Under the pieces are notes generated by a model that did not search any database, was not told the origin of the DNA, and saw only the letters and a list, made by a program, of their open reading frames with translations. A program made the position numbers and the translations under genes. This document shows positions 12,025 through 19,730 of a stretch of 64,000 bases of DNA, piece by piece (the first letter of the stretch is position 1; each line of letters begins with the position of its first letter). Origin of the DNA: Polyangiaceae bacterium (lineage in GTDB: Bacteria; Myxococcota_A; Polyangia; Polyangiales; Polyangiaceae); the NCBI GenBank assembly GCA_025936045.1, contig JAICUB010000017.1:62001-126000 (forward strand), read 5' to 3'.

Positions 12025-13770
12025 ATGGACGTTCAGGTTCTGCTCGCCGAGCGCGTGCGCGCGGCGATCGTCAAGGCATTCGGCGCCGAACATTCCGGCG
12101 CGGAGCCGGCGGTGCATCGCTCGAGCTTCGCCGATTACCAAGCGGACGCCGCGCTGAGGCTCGCGAAGCCACTCAAAAAGCCGCCGCTCGAGCTCGCGAA
12201 GACCCTCGCGCAGAACCTCGACACGAGCGGGCTCTGCGAGCCGAGCGGCGTCACCGTCTCGCCGCCCGGCTTCGTGAACTTCACGCTCGGCCGCGCGTTT
12301 CTCGAGAGCGCGCTCGCCTCCGTCGCACGCGACGAGCGCGCGGGCGTGCCGCGCGTCGCCGCACCCGCGACGGTCGTGATCGACTACTCCGGGCCGAACA
12401 TGGCGAAGGAGATGCACGTCGGTCACATCAGGAGCACGGTGATCGGCGACGCGCTCGCGCGCACGCTGGGCTTCTTGGGCCAGCGCGTCGTGCCGCAAAA
12501 CCACGTCGGCGACTGGGGCACACCGTTCGGCATGCTGCTCGAGCACCTCGAGGACCTCGGCGCCGATCGTGCGGCGAGCGAGCTCTCGATGGGGTCGCTC
12601 AATCAGTTTTACCAAGCTGCGCGCCAGAAATTCGACGGTGACCCCGCCTTCGCCGAACGCGCGCGCCAGCGCGTGGTGCTGCTCCAAAGCGGTGACGAGC
12701 AAACGCTCGCGCGCTGGCGCACCTTCGTGGGCGCGTCGCTCCGCTACTTTTCGACACTCTATCGCCGGCTCGGCGTGCTCCTCACGGACGAAGACGTGCG
12801 CGGCGAGAGCTTCTACAACTCGATGCTGCCGGACGTCGCCGCGGACCTCGAGCGGCAGGGCGTCGCGCGCGTCGACGCGGGCGCACTCTGCGTCTTCTTC
12901 GACGAATTCAAGGGTAAGGACGGCGCCCCCGTGCCGCTCATCGTGCAAAAGAGCGACGGCGGGTTCGGCTATGCCGCCACGGACCTCGCCGCGATCCGCT
13001 TCCGGACGAGCGAGCTCTCGGCGACGCGCCTGCTCTACGTGACGGGCGCGCCGCAGCAGCAGCACTTCGCCATGGTCTTCGCCACCGCGAAACGGGCCGG
13101 CTTTTTGCCGCCCGCCGCGCGCGCCGAGCACGTGATGTTCGGCTCGATCCTCGGCCCCGACAAGAAGATGTTCAAGACGCGCTCGGGCGAGAACGTCAAG
13201 CTCGCGGACCTCCTCGACGAGGCGGTCGCGCGCGCCGAAAAGGCCGTGCGCGAAAAGAACCCGGACCTCGACCCCGGCGAGGCCAGGCGCGTGGCAGAAG
13301 ACGTCGGCATCGGCGCGCTCAAGTACGCCGACCTCTCGAGCGATCGTATCAAAGACTACGTCTTCGATTGGGACCGCATGCTCGCGTTCGAAGGCAACAC
13401 GGGGCCTTACCTCCAATATGCGCACGCCCGCATCTGCTCCATCGCGCGCAAAGCGGCCGAAGCCGGCATCGTCGTCACCGACGCGACTCCGCTCGTCCTC
13501 GCAACGGAGCCGGAACGCAAGCTCGCGCTCGAGCTCGGCATGCTCGAGCCGGTGCTCGCCCTCGTCGAAAGGACGCTGGAACCCCACAAACTCTGCGGTT
13601 ACCTGTTCGACCTCGCGAGCGCGTTCACGAGCTTCTACGAAAGCTCGCCCGTCCTCCGCGCCGAGGACGAAGCAACGCGGGCGTCGCGCCTACTCCTCTG
13701 CCAAATCACGAAAAACGTCCTCGGCCTCGGCCTCGGCCTGCGCGGCATGGCCGCGCCGAAACGGATGTAG
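12025..13770 (+). CDS. argS: Arginyl-tRNA synthetase
   Basis: VVIDYSGPNMAKEMHVGHIRSTVIGDALAR (HVGH signature); GFGYAATDLAAIRFR; C-terminal DALR-type domain. Confidence 0.96.
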   Translation: MDVQVLLAERVRAAIVKAFGAEHSGAEPAVHRSSFADYQADAALRLAKPLKKPPLELAKTLAQNLDTSGLCEPSGVTVSPPGFVNFTLGRAFLESALASVARDERAGVPRVAAPATVVIDYSGPNMAKEMHVGHIRSTVIGDALARTLGFLGQRVVPQNHVGDWGTPFGMLLEHLEDLGADRAASELSMGSLNQFYQAARQKFDGDPAFAERARQRVVLLQSGDEQTLARWRTFVGASLRYFSTLYRRLGVLLTDEDVRGESFYNSMLPDVAADLERQGVARVDAGALCVFFDEFKGKDGAPVPLIVQKSDGGFGYAATDLAAIRFRTSELSATRLLYVTGAPQQQHFAMVFATAKRAGFLPPAARAEHVMFGSILGPDKKMFKTRSGENVKLADLLDEAVARAEKAVREKNPDLDPGEARRVAEDVGIGALKYADLSSDRIKDYVFDWDRMLAFEGNTGPYLQYAHARICSIARKAAEAGIVVTDATPLVLATEPERKLALELGMLEPVLALVERTLEPHKLCGYLFDLASAFTSFYESSPVLRAEDEATRASRLLLCQITKNVLGLGLGLRGMAAPKRM

Positions 13771-13776
13771 CGACCG

Positions 13777-14742
13777 CTATGTCGCCGGGCCCGACGTTCC
13801 GACCGTGATGATCGTCGTCGTGGGTGGCAGGAGCGGCTTGTCGCTGCCCTGCTCGCGCACCTTGTCGTTCCCTTGATCCGTGACCTCGACGACGATTTCG
13901 ACGGCGATGGTCGACTGCTCGTAGGCACGCAGTCCGAAATCGATGCCCGTGAGACCGGCGACGGTCGAAGGCACCCACTGTTTTACCAGCGGATCCTTGT
14001 TCGAAAGGTTTTCGAAATCGAACGCGTGGTTCACGTAGGTCGGAAGGAGAGCGGCCTGGTTGGCGGGATCGACGGGTTGGCCGCCGGGCTCCGAGGTCGG
14101 CGGATTTTTGATGAGGTTCATCACCGTCGCGAAGTCGCGCGCGAGCTCGTCGCAGTCGTCGTAGGTATAGCTGCCGTTCACGCGTGATTTCTCGCCGTCT
14201 TCGGCCGAAGCGAGCTGGTAGTAGTGGTCGATGCCGGAGAGGTTCGGCAGATACTTGCCCTCGTCCGGATCGACGAGCGTGAGCCCCGGCCAATAGCGAC
14301 CGAACTCCGTCCACGGATCGATCAAGAGCTCGACGTTGTGAGCCTGAGCGTCGAGGTTCGAGATCGTCCAGCTGATCTGCACGCGAACGTCTTCGAGCCG
14401 TACCCACGGCTCGCTGTCGTACGGCCCGTAAGCGCCCGCCGCCAGCGTGCGGTCGGGCGCGAGGATCGGGAACGCGAGGCCCTTTTTGACTTCGTAGATC
14501 GACATCTCGTCGGTCTTGAAGACGGCGGGCGTATCGGGGTTCATCGCCACTTGGGCGGGCGGTAACATGCGGGTGCGGCCGTCGTCGCCGCAGCCCGTGC
14601 TGGCAGCCGCACCGACGAGCGCCAGCACGGCGAGGGCGCGTGGCCCCGACGCGGGGCGGCGCGCCCCCGAGTGGCCAAGCGGAAACGAGCCTAATTTCTG
14701 CATGATCGCGTTCTCACGGAGAGTTCGGAGCGGACCCGACAC
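13777..14742 (-). CDS. Hypothetical lipoprotein
   Basis: LAVLALVGAAASTGCGDD lipobox; soluble acidic body. Confidence 0.65.
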   Translation of the reverse strand: MSGPLRTLRENAIMQKLGSFPLGHSGARRPASGPRALAVLALVGAAASTGCGDDGRTRMLPPAQVAMNPDTPAVFKTDEMSIYEVKKGLAFPILAPDRTLAAGAYGPYDSEPWVRLEDVRVQISWTISNLDAQAHNVELLIDPWTEFGRYWPGLTLVDPDEGKYLPNLSGIDHYYQLASAEDGEKSRVNGSYTYDDCDELARDFATVMNLIKNPPTSEPGGQPVDPANQAALLPTYVNHAFDFENLSNKDPLVKQWVPSTVAGLTGIDFGLRAYEQSTIAVEIVVEVTDQGNDKVREQGSDKPLLPPTTTIITVGTSGPAT

Positions 14743-14766
14743 GAGAGATCCAGGTTTTGTGCCAGC

Positions 14767-16152
14767 TCACTTCTTGAACAAGAAGGGATAATTGGCGTTC
14801 GTCGCTTTGTCCGCGGCCGGAAAGCGCAAGCGGTTGAAAGTTCTGAGCACGCAGCCTTCGACGCGTGGATTGCCGAGCGAGCTGTGTGAGACGCTCGCGC
14901 TCGCGACGTCACCGCCGGGGCTCACGCTGAACGCGACGGAGACGCCGCCATGCGCGGTCGGATCCTTGTCGAGCGCGATCTCGTAGCAAGCGCGGAAGGC
15001 GCCCATGCGCGACATGACGACGCGGTTGATCTGTTCGGGCGTGAGACCCTGACCGGCCTTGGCACCTCCGGCGCCCGCGACCTTGCGCTCGCCCTCACTC
15101 TTGCCGGACCCCGTGCCTTCACCCGAGCCGAGCCCGCCGCGACCGGGACCGCCGAGACCACGTCCGCCAGGGCCCCCGGAGCCGCTGCCGAAACCACCAC
15201 CCTTGCCGGGACCCCAGCCCGTATCCAACGTCCCAGAGCCGAACGGGACGCCGCCTTCGGCCGTTCCGCCACCGCCCGGGCCGCCGCCCCGGAGGCCGGT
15301 GCCCGACCCTTGCCCGAGCACGATCGAATCCGAGCGCAGCCCGCCGAGCGCGTCCGCCACGGAGCTGATCGTGCCCAGCGTCTTTTTCACCTCGTCCCCG
15401 ACGTCGGAGTTCAGCGCTTCGGCCATGCCGCCGAGGCCGGCCGCTGGCTCGCCCGTGAGCTTCGTTTGCTTTTCCGGGCCTTGCTTGCCGAGCCTGCCTT
15501 CGGCGCCCTTGATCTTCTTACCGCCGCCTTGCGGTTTCGTGTCCTTGGCGCCCGGCTCGGGCACGCCGGAGCCCTTGTCTTGTTGCCCCGCTTGAGGAGG
15601 CGGCGGGATGTCCTCGGGCTTCAAGTTGAGCTGCGCGAGGAGGTCGGCCTGGCTCGTGAGCTCGATCGGCTTCGGGATGCCGCGTGGCGTCGTGATCGCC
15701 CACATCAGCGCGAGACCGCCGCCGACCGCGATCATCGCGAACAAGAACGAGAGGAAGAACCCCCAGTCGAAGCGGCGCTTCTTCTTCAGTGCGGGGACGG
15801 CGTCCGCGAATTGGAAGAAGACGGAGAAATTGCCGTATTGAACGACGCCGTAGTCGCCCGCGACGATGGGGATGGGCGCGCCGCTCGCGCCGAGCCCAGC
15901 CGGGCTCTCGCGGCGACCGCGCAGCACGATTTCTCCGCCCGTGGCGCCACGCGCGTCGAGCTCCCAACCGGCTGCTGCGGCGCGGATCGGGAAGTCGGCC
16001 ATCGGCGAGCCGTCGGGTTTCGCGATGAACGCTTCCGGATCCTCGCCGAACTTCAGGCTCTCGCCGCTGTTCAGCGAGCGCGCCTTGATGACGGTCGTTC
16101 CCCAGACGGCTGCGGCGCGAAGCACGACGGGCGCGGGTGCCGGCGCGCTCAT
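14767..16152 (-). CDS. AgmX/PglI C-terminal domain protein (TonB-like, Gly-rich; motility or envelope)
   Basis: One TM (FFLSFLFAMIAVGGGLALMWAI), Pro/Gly-rich spacer, C-terminal LTPEQINRVVMSRMGAFRACYEIALDKDPTAHGGVSVAFSVSPGGDVASASVSHSSLGNPRVEGCVLRTFNRLRFP. Confidence 0.82.
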   Translation of the reverse strand: MSAPAPAPVVLRAAAVWGTTVIKARSLNSGESLKFGEDPEAFIAKPDGSPMADFPIRAAAAGWELDARGATGGEIVLRGRRESPAGLGASGAPIPIVAGDYGVVQYGNFSVFFQFADAVPALKKKRRFDWGFFLSFLFAMIAVGGGLALMWAITTPRGIPKPIELTSQADLLAQLNLKPEDIPPPPQAGQQDKGSGVPEPGAKDTKPQGGGKKIKGAEGRLGKQGPEKQTKLTGEPAAGLGGMAEALNSDVGDEVKKTLGTISSVADALGGLRSDSIVLGQGSGTGLRGGGPGGGGTAEGGVPFGSGTLDTGWGPGKGGGFGSGSGGPGGRGLGGPGRGGLGSGEGTGSGKSEGERKVAGAGGAKAGQGLTPEQINRVVMSRMGAFRACYEIALDKDPTAHGGVSVAFSVSPGGDVASASVSHSSLGNPRVEGCVLRTFNRLRFPAADKATNANYPFLFKK

Positions 16153-16586
16153 CTGAGCGAAGCGCTCCTACGCGTGTCCGAAAGCTCGGGCATGAACGAG
16201 CGGTGCCCGAGATCGCCCGCCTCGAACTCGGCGCGCACGCGGCGGAGAAAGTAGACGATCTGCGGCGACTTCAGCCGCCCTTCGACCTCGACGGCGCTGA
16301 AGTTGTAGGTCTTCACGCCCTTGTCCTTCTGCGACTCTTCGACGGAGACGACCTTCGACTTGCCCTCTTTGGCTTCTTTCGTCCCCGCAGCTTTCACCTG
16401 AGTGTCCTCGGGGGCTGGCGGCGCGGGCTCGCTCGGCGCGGCTTCAGTGGACGCCGCGGCCGCCGCGGGCGCTTCTTTCGCCGTCTTCTGCTTCACGGGC
16501 ACGTGCGTGCGTGGCGGCTTCGCGAGACAAGGCGCGGCAACGAGCAGCCCGAGTGCCAACCCTCGCATCCAAAATCCGCGGCGCAT
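16149..16586 (-). CDS. Small secreted hypothetical protein coupled to the AgmX-like gene
   Basis: Signal peptide MRRGFWMRGLALGLLVAAPCLA; 4-bp overlap with the downstream gene; conserved-looking NFSAVEVEGRLKSPQIVYFLRRVRAEFEAGDL. Confidence 0.65.
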   Translation of the reverse strand: MRRGFWMRGLALGLLVAAPCLAKPPRTHVPVKQKTAKEAPAAAAASTEAAPSEPAPPAPEDTQVKAAGTKEAKEGKSKVVSVEESQKDKGVKTYNFSAVEVEGRLKSPQIVYFLRRVRAEFEAGDLGHRSFMPELSDTRRSASLR

Positions 16587-16734
16587 GCGGCTATCGAGAG
16601 TAGCTCACCCTCCGCCTCGCGTGAAAGAGCGCGCCTCGCTCATTTTTTCTAGCAACCCGCCCACGAAGCGACCGACCGGCTCTCGAGCAGCGGGCAATTC
16701 CGTCGGCGCTGCTCATCCAACGAGGAGTCGCACC

Positions 16735-17385
16735 ATGACCGACATTGGTCCCGTTTACGTTTCTGACAGCGCGATCATCGCGTGGCTCGAAGAGAAGCAG
16801 ATCGAACAAAACAGCGAGCTCAACTCGATGATGTCCGTCTCGAACGACCGGACGGAACTGACGCAGAGTCTGACCAAGCTGAAGCAGGACATCGACCAAG
16901 GAGCGATGTCTCCACAGGACCTTCTCGACGAGATGCAGTCACTGCGGTCGAAGTACCAAAACACGGACCTCGCCTCGGACGTGGACGCTCTCGTCCTGCC
17001 GATCGAGGCCAAGGTTGCGCCGCTCATTTCGACGGATCCGAACTCGACGGCCATCACGCAAACTCAAGCGGCCATCGCTGCTTCGTCGCTGCCGGACGAC
17101 GTGAAGTCCACGTTGACGGACCTACTGGCCAACCCAGCGGCCACCCAGGGCACTGCGGTTCAGGTGCCTGGTGCCGCGAGCCTTCTCCTCGCACCCTACA
17201 GAGACGATTGGGATACGAGCATCCAGACCGAGGTAGATAAGCTCGGCAAGGTAGACCAGCTCGATCTGATCAAGATCAACGAGCTCGTCGCGGATTCCAG
17301 GCAGACCATGGAGCTTGGGTCGAATCTCCTTTCCGTGCGCAACCAAACGAGCGGCACCATCCTCGGCAACATGGGGCGCGTGTGA
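16735..17385 (+). CDS. Helical/coiled-coil protein; candidate T3SS tip/hydrophilic translocator-like (SctA-like) or secreted helper
   Basis: Shine-Dalgarno-like gaggag before ATG 16735; 216-aa helical protein with no signal peptide; heptad-like N-terminus (IIAWLEEKQIEQNSELNSMM...LTQSLTKLKQDI) and C-terminal ELGSNLLSVRNQTSGTILGNMGRV. Confidence 0.45.
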   Translation: MTDIGPVYVSDSAIIAWLEEKQIEQNSELNSMMSVSNDRTELTQSLTKLKQDIDQGAMSPQDLLDEMQSLRSKYQNTDLASDVDALVLPIEAKVAPLISTDPNSTAITQTQAAIAASSLPDDVKSTLTDLLANPAATQGTAVQVPGAASLLLAPYRDDWDTSIQTEVDKLGKVDQLDLIKINELVADSRQTMELGSNLLSVRNQTSGTILGNMGRV

Positions 17386-17391
17386 GGTCGC

Positions 17392-18183
17392 ATGCTGAAC
17401 ATGCAGCCCACTGGCAGCTCGAATCCTCTGCAGGTTGGCCACACGCCCGGCCTGGATGATCTCCCCATCACCAGTGATCCCGGCTCCGCCCTGCTTGCGC
17501 ACATTCTTCTGAGTCGTGGCGCGGCGAGCGACAGCGCGCGCGAAACCGTCAACCGAGCAAACGCCGCGCTCGAAGAGGCGCGGAGCCAAATGCGCGAGGC
17601 GCTCGAACGCGCCCGGGCAGCCGAGGACAAATCTGGCTTCTGGGGCGAGCTCAGCAGCGTATTCAGCGGCGACATCGCCGCACTCGCCGAGGTCGTGGCG
17701 AGCGCGGCGGCCGTCGTCGCCACCGGCGGCGCGGGCGCGGCCGGAGTGCTCGCTCTCGTCGGGGCGGGCATGTCGATCGGCGCCGAGGTCGGTGAGAAGG
17801 CAGGGCTCGACCCGAAGCTCTGCGCGTTGCTCGCTGTCGGAGGCGCCATCGCCGGTGCCGCCGTCGGGCGACTGGACGCCGCGAACGGCGTCTGGGCCGA
17901 GGTGGCCAAGGGCGCCCGTATCACGAGCGCCGCCGCGACGAGCGCCGGCAGCGGCGCCGCCGTCGTTTCCGAAAACTACCGCGCCGACTCGCTGAACGCC
18001 CAAGGCGACGCGACGGCCGCGCGCGGCGCGCAGGACGACGCCGTCTTCCGCTTCAACCAGGCGCTCGAGGTGCTCCAAAAATGCGCGCGGGACGTGCAGC
18101 GCGCCGACAGCATCGTCGCGAACATGAGCAAAGACGAGGCTGACGGCAGGAGCGCGCTTCTCGCACGCATGAGGGCAGCATGA
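17392..18183 (+). CDS. Candidate T3SS major translocator-like (SctE/SseC-like) pore-forming protein
   Basis: No signal peptide; coiled coil (NRANAALEEARSQMREALERARAAEDKSGFWGELSSVFSGD), then two hydrophobic segments (DIAALAEVVASAAAVVATGGAGAAGVLALVGAGMSIGAEVGEKAG / LDPKLCALLAVGGAIAGAAVG), then a second helical region. Confidence 0.5.
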   Translation: MLNMQPTGSSNPLQVGHTPGLDDLPITSDPGSALLAHILLSRGAASDSARETVNRANAALEEARSQMREALERARAAEDKSGFWGELSSVFSGDIAALAEVVASAAAVVATGGAGAAGVLALVGAGMSIGAEVGEKAGLDPKLCALLAVGGAIAGAAVGRLDAANGVWAEVAKGARITSAAATSAGSGAAVVSENYRADSLNAQGDATAARGAQDDAVFRFNQALEVLQKCARDVQRADSIVANMSKDEADGRSALLARMRAA

Positions 18184-18752
18184 GCACGATGGCAGTCGAC
18201 GGAGGCGATGCGTTCGCGCTCGCGAGGCTGATGCTCGACGCCGACGACGCACGCGCGTCCGCCGACGAACAGGACCTACGCGCCGCGCGTGAAACCCAGC
18301 AGCGAGAGCTCGCACGACAGGTGGACGAGCTGCACGCTGCGGCCGACGACGTGCGGGGCGGCGCTTTCGTCGAGGGCGCGCTCGCGGCCGCCGGCGGCGT
18401 GCTCTCCGTCGTGGGCACGGCAACGGAACCGATCCAAGCGAACGGCGCGAGCCAAGCTGGAGCCGCGTTCTCCTCGTCCGAGAAATGGAGCAAGGTCACA
18501 ATCGAGGGCGGGCAGGCGCTCTCGAGGCTTGCCGGGCCGTCGAGCGCCCTCACCTTCGGTGCTTCCGAAAAAGACGCCGAGGCGCGCGCCAAACGCCACG
18601 AAGCGCTCGCCGCCGGCGCAGGCGGACGCGCGGAAGAAGCCGCGCGTCACCGCGATCGCGTCCTCGACGGGGAGGACCACGCGCTGTCCACCGTGCAAAG
18701 CATCCTGGAGGACGAAGCCGAAGGCCGGCTCGCCCTCATCGCGAACGCGTGA
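18180..18752 (+). CDS. Candidate T3SS minor translocator-like (SctB-like) protein
   Basis: 4-bp overlap with the upstream gene; helix-hydrophobic-helix layout: LARQVDELHAAADDVRGGAFVEGALAAAGGVLSVVGTATEPIQA; no signal peptide. Confidence 0.45.
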   Translation: MSTMAVDGGDAFALARLMLDADDARASADEQDLRAARETQQRELARQVDELHAAADDVRGGAFVEGALAAAGGVLSVVGTATEPIQANGASQAGAAFSSSEKWSKVTIEGGQALSRLAGPSSALTFGASEKDAEARAKRHEALAAGAGGRAEEAARHRDRVLDGEDHALSTVQSILEDEAEGRLALIANA

Positions 18753-18785
18753 CGTGAGGGGTGGCGCACGTCATGGCGTTCGCAG

Positions 18786-19730
18786 TCACGCGCCGCCCGG
18801 GTCGACCCAGTCGACGGGCTGCTCGCGCAACCAAGTCCGCTGGCGGCGCGCGAAAATGCGCGTCGCCCGCACGATCGATACGGCCAGCGCCTGGGTGTCA
18901 ATCGACGTTCCGGCCGCGATTGCGGCGTGGATTTGCTTGTACCCGACCGCGCCCATCGCGCGACTCTCGGCGTACCCCGCCGCCACCAACGAGCGCACTT
19001 CCTCGATCCAACCAGCGGCGAACATCGCACGCACGCGCGCTTCGATCCGGCGGTCGAGCTCGTCACGTTCGCGCCGTACGCCGAGCAGGCGCGCCTCGTA
19101 ACGCGGCGAACGAAAGCCGTGCTCGGCCTGCCAGCGGCTGAGCGGTACGCCCGTGAGCTCGTGAACCTCGAGCGCCCGGCTCACGCGCACCAAATCGTTC
19201 GGCGCGAGCTTGCGCGCGCTTTCGGGGTCGAGCGCGGCGAGGCGGGTATGGAGCGCTCCACGACCCTCGGCTTCGGCTTCGGCGCGGTGGCGAGCGCGAA
19301 TCGCGGGATCCGCCGCAGGCGCTTCGGCCAGGCCGAAGATCAGGGCTTTCACCCAGAGGAAGGTACCGCCACACACGATCGGCTCACGCCCGCGCGCGCG
19401 AATGTCGTCGATGGCGCGCGTGGCGAGCGCGGCCCAGCCGGCCGCGTCGAGCGGCTGGTCTGGCTCGCACACGTCGATCAAGTGGTGCGGCGCGCGCGCG
19501 CGTTCTTCGGCACTAGGCTTGCCCGAGCCGGTGTCGAAGCGCCGATAAACCTGAACGCTGTCGGCGCTCACGACCTCGCCGTTGCGCTCTTCTGCGAGCC
19601 GAACCGCGAGCTCGGTCTTGCCCGACGCCGTCGGACCGACGACGACGAGGAGGGGAGTCAGCGGCGCCCGACCTTCCGCTCGAGCTCGGCCCACGACTGG
19701 AAGGTGACGACCGGCCGCCCATGTGGACAA
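18786..19730 (-). CDS. miaA: tRNA dimethylallyltransferase
   Basis: LLVVVGPTASGKTELAVRLAEERNGEVVSADSVQVYRRFDTGSGKPSAEERARAPHHLIDV. Confidence 0.95.
   Translation of the reverse strand: MSTWAAGRHLPVVGRARAEGRAPLTPLLVVVGPTASGKTELAVRLAEERNGEVVSADSVQVYRRFDTGSGKPSAEERARAPHHLIDVCEPDQPLDAAGWAALATRAIDDIRARGREPIVCGGTFLWVKALIFGLAEAPAADPAIRARHRAEAEAEGRGALHTRLAALDPESARKLAPNDLVRVSRALEVHELTGVPLSRWQAEHGFRSPRYEARLLGVRRERDELDRRIEARVRAMFAAGWIEEVRSLVAAGYAESRAMGAVGYKQIHAAIAAGTSIDTQALAVSIVRATRIFARRQRTWLREQPVDWVDPGGA

Noticed and set aside
16735-18752. Considered as toxin-immunity, ClyA-type single toxin or phage tail genes
   Set aside because: No immunity-sized membrane protein, no phage neighbours, and two separate hydrophobic-core proteins fit a translocon better; a tripartite pore-forming toxin remains an alternative noted in the finding.
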